From: Hymenopus coronatus
Lineage: Eukaryota; Arthropoda; Insecta; Mantodea; Hymenopodidae
Assembly (NCBI GenBank): GCA_030762935.1
Contig: CM060896.1
Span: forward strand, 8,029,501-8,093,500
Direction of reading: 5' to 3'
Length of the DNA stretch: 64,000 nucleotides
Shown: positions 36,001 through 44,868 of the stretch, piece after piece
Position numbering within the stretch: position 1 is the first letter of the stretch
Layout of the letters: each line of letters starts with the position of its first letter
Translations under genes and position numbers: made by a program
Notes under the pieces: model-generated
Database searches by the model: none
Told to the model about the DNA's origin: nothing
The model's input: the letters and a program-made list of their open reading frames with translations, nothing else

Positions 36001-36689
36001 GATGGCAAACATATACAATTTCGACCTCCAAGGAGTGCTGGCTCAACTTTCTATAATTATAAGAGCACACACAGCATTGTACTTCTTGGACTGGTAGATA
36101 GCAACTACAAATTCATATATGTCGATGTTGGGGTAAATGGTCTTGTAAGTGATGGAGGTATATCAAAGAGAGTGACCTAGCTGAAGCTGTGGAAGCAGGG
36201 TCACTTTTTCTGCCAAATAATGAAGCTTTGGAACGAGGAGGAACACCAATTCCATATGTAATGGTATCTGATGATGCATTCCCTCTACACATGCACATCA
36301 TGAAACCTTTTCCAAGCCGAAATTTATTCCAAGAAAAGCGGATTTTCAATTATCGCCTGAGCAGAGCACAGCATACTGTTGAAAATGCCTTTGGTATTTT
36401 AGTTAACCGCTTCCGCATCTTTCTCACCACAATTGCATTGTCCCCAGAAAAGGTTGAGCTGATAACATTGGCAGCATGCACTCTACACAATTTCTTGTGT
36501 TCAGAGAAAGATAGCAGCTACATGCCAAACGAGAGTGAACTTAACTCATTCATGAATTTTCCTAGTCCTATTATAAATCAAATGAGCAACCGCTGTACAG
36601 ACAATGATATTATGGTCAGAAATGTGCTTATGGACTACTTCAAGTCTACTGGGAGTGTGGTATGGCAGACAAAAGCTATAACAAGATAG
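33083..36689 (+). pseudogene. Harbinger transposase, two exons, inactivated
   Basis: Exon 1 (33083-33510) starts M-E-A-R-Q-F and carries R-W-T-R-P-W-I-Q-R-R, E-V-E-D-P-T-F-Y-K-N-F-L-R-M-D and Y-T-T-R-I-S, standard for the N-terminal half. The donor AAAG|GTAAAT is at 33510/33511. The best in-frame acceptor is CTCAG|TCTAGT at 35925/35926, giving a 2415-bp intron. Exon 2 carries W-N-F-P-N-C-I-G-A-L-D-G-K-H, F-I-Y-V-D-V-G-V-N-G and T-V-E-N-A-F-G-I-L-V-N-R-F, so all three catalytic acidic residues are present. Stop at 36687-36689. Lesions: in-frame TGA at 33206-33208; loss of about 10 bp near 33390, which removes residues before T-G-E-S-F; and a 1-nt frameshift near 36157. The enzyme normally excises and inserts the element, working with the MADF-like partner. 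This copy cannot make it. Confidence 0.92.
34500..35335 (-). repeat. Unnamed hairpin-ended dispersed repeat, copy 3, inside the Harbinger intron
   Basis: Inverted relative to copy 2 and matching it end to end: read on the minus strand it gives ATTCACATGACTTCC, TCTACATCTCTGCAACAAAT (35252-35271), TAGCAGAAATAGTCTTATTAC, GAATATCTTAAAAATGATCAACTCC, CTTCAGAGGCTATTACCAGA and GTGCAATGCAATACC, then the terminal hairpin (34510-34545, arms TTCTCTAAACA and TGTATAGAGAA) and GAAAGTAAAAATAT. It lies wholly within the intron between the two transposase exons, so it inserted into an existing Harbinger copy or was carried there by its source. The CA microsatellite of copy 2 is reduced to a few bases here. 33595-34499 and 35336-35572 are intron sequence in which I see nothing else. 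Confidence 0.78.
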
Positions 36690-37036
36690 CACACAGACAG
36701 GTTGGAGGCAACATCAGCATAAAGGTAACTGAAAAGTACTTACAGGTACACATGTGTCTCGCTGAGGACTTAAGGTGGAGATGCTGCTCTGTGAGCTCAT
36801 ATTTGATATGCTACTTCTTTGTTTGATATGTGCATTTAAGAAAGCCAACATTTTGTAACACCACAATGCTGGCTCGTACACATCATCTGTAGAGCATCCA
36901 CTTAATTGTGACTTTTTAATTTTGGCATTCTCAGCCAAAAATTGAGTCCTCAATCCATTAATTTTTGACTTTATGTCGTCAGCAGATGTTCCAAGCCACA
37001 TCCGTAAAAAGTAAATGAAGGCTTGAGATATGTAAG
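35573..37036 (-). CDS. Harbinger accessory protein, MADF/Myb-SANT-like, partial gene model
   Basis: Two minus-strand exons. The upstream exon (36744-37036, after the acceptor TTTTTTGTCAG) encodes L-G-T-S-A-D-D-I-K-S-K-I-N-G-L-R-T-Q-F, then K-I-K-K-S, S-T-D-D-V-Y-E-P-A-L-W-C-Y and a Ser-rich tail, the signature of the MADF-like DNA-binding protein found in animal Harbinger elements. The donor CCT|GTAAGT (36744/36743) joins in phase 0 to the acceptor TTTATTTCAG|AAT (35870/35869). The last exon (35573-35869, 98 codons plus stop) is acidic then Lys/Glu-rich (K-R-R-R-K-E-T-V-P-E-E-Q-F and K-K-L-K-K-I-K-S-F-Q-R-K-E-N-E-M-F). AATAAA overlaps the stop. No lesion is visible in these exons, unlike the transposase. 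The first exon is not found, so the start is open. The 874-bp intron contains transposase exon 2 on the other strand. Confidence 0.75.
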
Positions 37037-38392
37037 CTGACAAAAAATAAAATTGCATTGCATTAATACTATGCTAATAATTAACTAAACCTGATGTATG
37101 TAGTAAATAAGTTTGAATAAAACCATGTTAAAGTCATATACTTTATTTACAGCACCCCAGTACTAGCAATAATTTTATAAAGATTATTATTAGGTCGATT
37201 TTTACTGTAGCGGAATGGGTTAAAGGCTTTTTAACACATTCTATAGCTTGTGTTGCTAAGATAACCGCTAAATATATCTACATTGAGTACCTAATAGAAG
37301 AATGAAATGGTATAAAGAAGCCCAGGCAGCATATTTATTGTTTCAATTAGCAATATGGAATGGAAGTAATAGCCATTACTTGAATGCATCACAATGCAAA
37401 TTATTATTACTGATGTTGCTTACAATAATGTCTGAACATTATACTAATTCATTGCAAGCAGCTGAGGTAAGTTTTCCATAATTAGTATTGAAAAGATAGG
37501 AAGGAAACTCCTTCCATCATTTCACTCTAATTGCAAGGTGTACCAAAATTTTGATGTGTGTATATCTCATTATGCTAATCACTTTCATCTGCACAATATT
37601 AAGCAAGCTATGTATTTCTATATGTATGTATTCTATGTATTTTCTATATTTTGCCATTGGAGTAAATCCTCTGCATCCTCATTATGCAAAGATATAAACG
37701 TGCACACCTGAGTGGTACTATATCACAACTACACTCATTTCAGTTGCATTTTTTAAATAAATAATTTTATGCTCATTTTGTGCATTTAGATTTTTTTATA
37801 TAGCATTTCATTTACAAAAGAAATAGCATAAGTTTAAAAAAAAAATGGGGCGAGTGCTGCTCAGTACAAGTGCCAGAAGTTGGCAGTCCAGTTATTTACA
37901 CCAAAGAGTTTTGCCTTCCATAAAATTGCAATAGCATTTTATATTTTGATGGCATGAGTAATCTGGTAGTTTCTTGGTACAGCACTTATGTTAAAACTAG
38001 TATAAAGTAAATGTTTAGGGCTTTTAGAAAGTAAGAAAATAGTAACATTTCTGGTTTACATTGCTAACAGCAGTTAAATTACATTTAAACGTATATATTA
38101 TTTTATATACTTCTACTCATTATAATGTGGTACTAATTAATACAAATACAAGTAAAGCTGTACGATGGTTGCAGCACACACACAAACGGTCTTAAATAGT
38201 GACATAAGTGACTTTTACTGGCAATCCATATTTGAAAGTATTGAAAATATTAAGTTGTTCAGATGTGAAAGTTACCAAACTGCCGAAGCTTTGACTTTTT
38301 CTTGGGATCATTGGAGTTTTAACGTCACAGATACCTCAGCTATGCCTTCGGCCGCAACTGCACCTCTCCTTTAATTATAAGACATATCCCAT

Positions 38393-38494
38393 GGCTACTC
38401 TTTGCGGCTTAGGGCCCTCCACGTTCGGCTATGCTTTGCGACTTAGGACCCTCCATGTTCGGCTACGCTTTGCAGATTAGGGTCCTAAATGTTT
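38393..38494. repeat. 34-bp tandem repeat, three units, inside the Harbinger element
   Basis: Units start GGCTACTCTTTGCGGC (38393), GGCTATGCTTTGCGAC (38427) and GGCTACGCTTTGCAGA (38461), each followed by TTAGGGCCCTCCACGTTC or a variant. It is GC-richer than its surroundings. The function is unknown; subterminal repeats in such elements can be transposase or accessory-protein binding sites, which is only inference here. Confidence 0.75.
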
Positions 38495-39234
38495 ATAACA
38501 GACCAGTAACTAACTACAATGCTGCTAAATGATGAAATAACAAGAGTACCCAGTATAGAAGTAATACCAAGTGGTGGTACCATCGTATACTAATAATAAC
38601 AATTGTTTCATTAAATGAGTTCTCTTATTAGCTTCTGTAATTAATGTAGACTGTTACCAAAAGTATATAACATTGGGACCTCTAGACAATATTCCGTAGC
38701 TGTTTGTCAAACTGAATTCTTTTAGAACACGCTAATAATTAATCACGTGCAAAGTATTTTTAGCATCAATGTATAAACATTTACAGTGAAATATTGCTCT
38801 TTATGTAATTACAGAGTATTTTCATGTATTTATAGCTAATAAAATCACATTACGATTTAAAGCAATGCAAATACACAAATTGCTAGGTTAAACTACACAA
38901 TATAAAAACTGCATTATATAACATGCCTTGTCCAGGTAGCCATTTTTGTTGCTGGGTATATGTGTGACGACCATGTTGTAGAGTTTGTGACGCATAGTAA
39001 ATACTCGCATTCCATTGGCTAAAACCATCAATTTCTTTGAAACTCTTGAGAAGTCTTGTAAAGCATTGAATTTGACAAAAATTTGATCGTGTACAAGAAG
39101 CTTTACAGTTCATTAGGAAAGCTTCAGCTCAGACTTTGTATTCCTATATTTTTCTAAGATATTTTATTAATATATTAAACATTGGTGCATATGTTCCAAG
39201 TATATTTTTGTTTGTTTTGCACACAAATATACTA

Positions 39235-40460
39235 CTGTGTCAAGAAAGTTCCAGGAATTTCCAATAAAACATAAAAAATGAATTATTCATCCAATTTTAT
39301 TTTATCGCTTTCAAAGTAGGCCCCTTCTGAAATTATACATTTATGCCAACAAATAATCCATACATCAAAACACTTTTTTTAGGTACTTTTAGGAATCAAT
39401 GTCAATTGTCGCAGCGAATGTTCCTTTATGTCTCCTATCCACTGAAAACAGGTGCCTCGAAGTGGTAACTTGAGTTTTGGAAAGAGAAAAAAAATCAGCA
39501 GGAGCCAGATCAGGTGAATACGATGGTTGTTTGATGAAATTTGAGGAATTTTTGGCCAGTAACTCATTCACAATAATACCCATATGAGCTGGTGCGTTAT
39601 CGTGGTGCAGAATATATGAGCTGTCGTTCCACAAATCTGGCCTTTTTTGCCATATTTATTCGCTCAAACGCCACATAATGCTCAGATAATAGTCTTTATT
39701 TACCAATTGACCTTCTGGCAAGAATTCTGAGTACACGACACCACGATAATAAAATAAAACTGTCAACATGACCTTCAGTTGTGATCGAGTTTGATGTGCC
39801 TTTTAGGTTTTGGTTCATTTGGAAGACGCCATTCGGAAGCTTGTTGACTGGTTTGAGTGTCAAACTCGTAAATCCACCTCTCATCACCAGTTACAATGTG
39901 TTTCATGAATGTTGGGTCAGAACTGGCTCGTTCTAGCATGTCTTCAGCAATCCTTATGCGATTGAGTTTTTGTAGAAAATTCAAGACTTTCAGAACTAAC
40001 TGAGCTGCAACGCGTGTCATGCCCAAACAATCGTTTAAAATGGTATGAATCAATTCGTGACATACAGAAAGCTCAGTGGCAGTCTCTCTCAGACCTAAAT
40101 GGTGATTCTCAGACACCATTTTCTTCACTTTATCGATTTTCAGTTCAGTTGAAGCCGTTGGTTGCCGACCAGAGTGAGGCAAATCTTCCACATTTCGACA
40201 ATTTTTGAATGCATGTGTTTTTGATAAAGTCGATACACTGCAAGCCCTCTGTAACATTTTCAACGATTTGGCACATGAAATACCATTTGCAATGCAAAAT
40301 TTGAGACAGATTCTTTGTTCAGTATTTGTATCCAAAAATCACAAATCACCTTTGAGATGAACTAACAAAATGGCATCCTGTAAACAAACTAGATGACAGA
40401 TGTCCATCAAACTCTGCGTGGGTATAGAGGAAAGCTGTAACAACTTAGTGACAACAACAA
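39235..40460 (-). mobile_element. Mariner B (DD34D), decayed, one end clear
   Basis: Minus-strand mariner of a lineage different from mariner A. Its 3' terminus is CTGTGTCAAGAAAGTTCCAG at 39235-39254 with TA at 39233-39234. The 5' terminus could not be recognised in 40380-40500, so the outer limit is approximate and that inverted repeat may be lost. 40461-40718 is AT-rich DNA in which I see nothing. Confidence 0.8.
39283..40335 (-). pseudogene. Mariner transposase pseudogene in mariner B
   Basis: Starts M-D-T-N-T-E-Q-R-I-C-L-K-F-C at 40335. The DNA-binding half contains K-S-L-K-M-L-Q and G-R-Q-P-T-A-S, but the family's short W-Y-x-x-F segment is missing. The catalytic half shows V-T-G-D-E-R-W-I-Y-E-F, Q-Q-A-S-E-W-R, L-H-H-D-N-A-P-A-H and Y-S-P-D-L-A-P-A-D-F-F, with 34 residues between the second and third Asp. 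Lesions: a 1-nt loss in the A/T run at 39801-39804, TAA at 39656-39658, an extra base in the 8-nt run at 39488-39495, and another early stop near 39379. The C-terminus W-H-K-C-I-I-S-E-G-A-Y-F-E can still be read to about 39283. Catalytic residues survive but the frame does not. Confidence 0.9.
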
Positions 40461-40718
40461 TTTTGAATCCCCTTTTAAACAGGATTTTTAAATGATACAT
40501 TCCTGATCTTTCTTTACAGAATGTAAGAGAGAATAGATAGGAAATGCCCTATCCTAATGCATTGTGGTTGATGAAGTACTTTTTTGCCAAAGCCACCATG
40601 TTTAGATACTACACTTTTAAGATTAGTATGCCTAGTGTGGGTTTAAAGTGCACCAAAAAATAACATTTGGCTATGTTAAATCTTCAAGTAAGCAGTAAAT
40701 TTAGAGTAAGTACCTGCA

Positions 40719-42654
40719 AGCATCACACTTTTGTGGCTAAATGACTTCATGAATTTATGTGCAAATGTCACTTGTTTGGCTTTATACCTTCAAGTACCAT
40801 ATTATGCTTTTTAAGTTTCATAAAGCAGTATAACACTTTCCACAAGTATCACACTTCTGTGGCTTTATGCCTTCATTAACCAATTAATTTATGACTTTTT
40901 AAACCATTCAATCCTGAATAACGCTTACAACAAGTATCATACTTGTGGGGCTTAATGCCTCAATTTATGCTTCTTCAAATTTTGTGATTGAGTAAAACAC
41001 TTCCCACAAATATCACACTTGTGTGGTTTTATGTCTTCATGATTCAATTTATAAATCTTCAAATGTTGCAATTGAGTAAAACACTTCCCACAAATATCAG
41101 ACTTGTGTGGCTTTAGGCCTTCATGAATCATCTTATGGTTTATTAAGTTAGATAAAGCAGTAAAACACTTTCCTCAAGTATCACACTTGTGTGGCTTTAT
41201 GCCTTCATGAGCCAATTTATACCTTTTTAAATTACTCAACCCTGTATAACACTTACCACAAGTATCACAATTGTGTGTCTTTTTGCCTTCGTGAGCCAAT
41301 TTATGCCTTTTTAAATCACTCAACATTGAATAACACTTACCACAAGTGTCACATTTGTGGGGCTTTATGCCTTCATGTGTCAATTTATGGCCTTTTAAGT
41401 TACTCAACGCTGAATAACACTTGCCACAAGTGTCACATTTGTGGGGCTTTATGCCTTTATTAGCCAATTTATGGCTTTTTAGGGTACTCAATCTGGTATA
41501 ACACTTGCCGCAAGTGTCACACTTGTAGGGCTTTATTCCTTTATGAATAAATTTGTGCCTTTTCAAATGTTGCAAATGAGTAAAACACCTCCCACAAATA
41601 TCACATATGTGTGGTTTTATGCCTTCATGAGCTCATTTATGGCCCTTAAGAGCTGTCAGCCCAGTAAAACACTTACCACAAGTATCACACTTGTGTGGTT
41701 TTAAGCCTTCATGAGCTAATTTATGTCTTTTTAGAACAGCCAACCCTGAATAACACTTACCACAAGTATCACATTTGTGGCGCTTTATGCTTTGATGAGT
41801 GAATTTATGAATTTTCAAATACTGACATTGAGTAAAACATTTCTCACAAATGTCACACCTATGTGGCCTTATGCCTAAGTGAATCAATTTATGACTTTTC
41901 AAATTGTTCAATAGAGTAAAACACTTCCCACGGGTATCACACTTATGTGGCTTTATGACCCAAATTATGGCTTTTTAGATCACTCAACTGAGTAAAACAC
42001 TTTCCACAAGTATCGCACTTGTGTGGCTTGATGCCTTCATGAGCCAATTTATGTTTTTTCAGAACATTACGATGAACAAAACACTTCCCACAAGTATCAC
42101 ATTTGTGTGGTTTTATGCCTTCATGAGCCAATTTATGTGTTTTTAGAGTAGTCAACCCTGAATAACACTTGCCACAAGTGTCACATTTGTGAGGCTCTAT
42201 GCCTTCATGAATCAATGTATGCCTTTTCAAATGTTGTAATCGAGTAAAACACTTCCCGCAAATATTACACTTTTGTGTCTTTATACCTTCATGAGATAAT
42301 TTATGTATTTTCAAATCTGATGGTGAGGTAAATCTGTAGTCACAAATTGCACAAATATTATCTCTAACTAAAGCTGAATCATAATAACTTTTCTTATTGA
42401 AGACTGGTACCTGTATACTATTCTGCTGAATGAAATTATTATGTTTCAAACATGAACTTTGACAGACCATTTGCTCACCATCATACAGTTCAGAGCAAAC
42501 ATTTTTCTGTACTAAAGATGTTTCTGTTGCATCTATTTCTTTATTTGTTTATTGTCTTCTTGCATCACTATGAGGGCTATCCTTTGCTTTATGGAATCTT
42601 GCATTATTTCCAGGGTTCTCATCAGAGAATACACCAGGTGTTTCTCTGTATAAC
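40719..42654 (-). pseudogene. C2H2 zinc-finger protein, about 19 tandem fingers, inactivated
   Basis: Minus strand. About 19 fingers at 84-bp (28-residue) spacing, most reading C-D-T-C-G-K-C-[FY]-x5-L-K-x-H-K-L-x-H, joined by the linker E-G-I-K-P-H-K instead of the common T-G-E-K-P-Y. The N-terminal exon begins after the acceptor TTTTCATTTTAG at 42655 and contributes a leader of about 110 residues without fingers. Fingers with lost zinc ligands: finger 6 (second Cys to Arg), finger 11 (last His to Asn), finger 14 (first His to Tyr) and finger 16 (first Cys to Ser). Lesions: a 1-nt frameshift near 42533; about 8 bp lost near 41965; in-frame TGA at 41633-41635 and 41174-41176; and several stops and shifts below 41000. 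It was probably a sequence-specific DNA-binding protein. Fingers 1-5 (42450-41943) are still open and could in principle make a short product. Confidence 0.82.
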
Positions 42655-43035
42655 CTAAAATGAAAATATCATTTACCAATATCGGAATGTTACAAATTGT
42701 TTTATGTATAAGCAAATTCCCCTACATATATCACTAAATGTAGCAGTAAAATGTTTAATTGTATCATAGTTGTATGTAGTTCATTAAGTTCATGCCACCA
42801 ATAATTGTAATCTTGAGGAGTATTGTCAGAATATCTAGGTACTGAATATCTATAGTCCTAAATGAGCACACGTTAAACACATTAACTAAAATAATAATAA
42901 TGAAGATTTATTGACTCATCAACAGAACTAAGTAACCACATAATGAAAAAGTATGAAATTAATGCATGAAGTCTCTTATTCAGAGAGATGGGGGTAATCA
43001 AGCTTTGAGAAGTTCCAAGGAATGCGTACAATTTT
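42655..43035. other. AT-rich intergenic gap
   Basis: No gene or repeat recognised. Upstream exons of the zinc-finger remnant would be expected on the minus strand at higher coordinates, but the LINE begins at about 43036, so they may be displaced or absent. Confidence 0.5.
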
Positions 43036-44868
43036 CTAGATAAATAGATACTTTATTTCATTGCTTAGGGTATGACCTGGTGGAAGCGATGTCAAGGCAA
43101 TATTACAATGCACAATATAATTAAAATAAATAAACATTATGGGTAATTTAAAACCCTGTCAGAATGACAATACAAAATCATAGTATACTACAAAAAATAA
43201 TAATAATAATGATAAAAACAGTAATAATACAATAATAAAAGTTTTATAGTACTAGTGATAATGAAAAATGTATATTTGCTATCCCGTTTATAAACCACTC
43301 TTCATTAGTCTCTTTTTAAAACTATTTACACTTTGAGGCAAAATCTCCAGAAACTCTGACAGTAATTTGCTCCATTCCTTAATTATTCTATTTGCAAAGG
43401 AAAATTTACCTAAGTAAGTTTTATGTTTCCTTTTTCTTATGTTTTTCGAGTGATTTCTCCCACAGTATACTGGCTTTAATATTCACTTGGATGTATCCTA
43501 TGTTTTTCTTGCGATTCCCAGGAAGTAACAGTGGTAGCATGATTTTTTAATTGTATTCTTCTGTCCACAAATTTATTTGCTCTTTTTTGAACGCTCTCAA
43601 ATGCCAGTTTTTCACCAATCTGATACGGATTCCAGGATGCAGCACTATGTTCGAACTGAAGATGAGTATGCTAAATTTTATGTCTTTCCGTTGCTGCATT
43701 TTAAAATCCTCATTACAAAGTGCAATGCTTTCAACACCTTCCCAGTGACCGAGTTTACATGTTCCCCCTACTCCAATCTTTCATTTAGTATTACCCCTAG
43801 ATATCTGGTGCTATATATTCTGGGTATTTTATTATTATCTAATTTATATATTACATTTTCTACTATTTTTGCCTTTGAAAATATATTGATTTTACATTTG
43901 GGCTTATCTCCATGGTTTTATATTGTGCCCAGAGTTGAATTTTGGTTAAATCTTCTTGTAAATCCATAGTATTACATTTTCTGCTAATATTTCTATAGAT
44001 TAAGAATCATCCGCAAATAGCTGAATCTAAGATTTATCCCTTCCCGTAAATCATTCATATTTGCTAAGAAAAGCAATGGCCTGATCACACTTCCCTGAGG
44101 AATATCAGAGGTTACATTGATAGGAGATAATTTATTTCCCATGCGCACCCTTTGGGTTTGTTAACGATAGCCTGCGATTCCCCACCCTCAAGTCACCCAC
44201 CTAGTCAATTTGCAGCAGGTTTAGGTCTCCCCTTATGATTACCTGCTCACTGGCCATGTCAACCTCAAAAACTCATTTTGACAGTAATTTAAGTGATCTT
44301 GTGTATTGCTTACCATTTATTTTTACTATGATTTTCCACAATTTCTACTTCTAAGATTTCATATTCCTCATCCCTCCATAGTTCAAAGCAAAGTATATTC
44401 TTTCACAAATAATCCACCTCCTCTGCCATTCCTATGTCTTTTTATTGCTGTGAGGCCATTCCTAAATACTTCCGCAATCGTAATATCTGGCTGTAGCCTT
44501 GATTCAGAACCTATTACTACATCTGGATCATATACTTCTATTAAGTTTGAGAATTTTAATTCCTTGTTTAAGATACTTCAACAATTTACCTGCAAAATTA
44601 CTAGAGAGACTTTGCTTTGCTATAAGATTTTTTGCCGACATTTATCTCCTAGTTCAGGTCAACAAAGAGAAGTCTGGTATGCCAGTGTTTGAAAACAGTC
44701 ATTTACTCGATCAACCTTGTACCAGTTTACATCTCTGTGTCCTGCCACTCCACTTAAAATTATTTTAGCAGAAGGAAATTTACTCTTCATTGTTGGAGCC
44801 AAATCGTACATGTTTCCCATGATGCTGTCTATACTTCCCATCATATCTTTTGAGCCCACATGCACACT
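43036..44868 (-). mobile_element. Non-LTR retrotransposon (LINE) with SGNH, endonuclease and RT parts, internally deleted
   Basis: Minus strand, frames decayed. At 44868-44660 a SGNH/GDSL-hydrolase-like segment reads V-S-V-H-V-G-S-K-D then F-P-S-A-K-I-I-L-S-G and R-V-N-D, as in the N-terminal region of some CR1-like insect LINEs. At about 44600-44380 lies the start of the endonuclease: S-I-L-N-K, Y-D-P-D-V-V-I-G-S-E-S and G-R-G-G-G-L-F-V-K. At about 44220 comes G-D-L-N-L-L-Q. The frame then jumps, near 44160, directly to late reverse transcriptase: R-V-R-M-G-N-K-L-S, I-P-Q-G-S-V, L-F-A-D-D-S (44004-44020) and Y-L-G-V-I-L-N, so roughly a third of the protein is missing. The C-terminus G-K-F-S-F-A-N-R-I-I-K-E-W and F-K-K-R-L-M-K ends near 43297. 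AATAAA-like sequence lies near 43050. A microsatellite of AAT units at about 43193-43245 is in the 3' region. Confidence 0.85.

Larger units (their letters stand above)
32942..39102 (+). mobile_element. Complete PIF/Harbinger transposon, 6161 bp, with TTA target duplications
   Basis: Terminal inverted repeats start AGCCCCTTGTACACAATCAA at 32942 and, read inward from 39102, AGCTTCTTGTACACGATCAA; similarity continues for roughly 50 bp (ATTTTT...CAATTC...TTTACAAGA...AAGAG). Both sides are flanked by TTA, at 32939-32941 and 39103-39105, the 3-bp target typical of PIF/Harbinger. The element carries the two usual genes, a DDE transposase (+) and a MADF/Myb-like protein (-). The left end interrupts the Gypsy remnant. 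The part 37059-39102 holds no recognised exon. It has a 34-bp tandem repeat (38393-38494), a 56-codon plus-strand frame ending at a GAG|GTAAGT donor (37302-37469) and a 69-codon plus-strand frame (38165-38374), both of unknown meaning. The 5' exon of the MADF-like gene should lie here but I could not identify it. Confidence 0.92.

Noticed and set aside
41191..41463. Plus-strand 90-codon frame with repeats.
   Set aside because: It is antisense to the zinc-finger array; the 84-bp periodicity comes from the fingers.
43577..44692. Plus-strand open frames of 128-130 codons.
   Set aside because: They are antisense to LINE endonuclease and RT segments whose motifs are clear on the minus strand.
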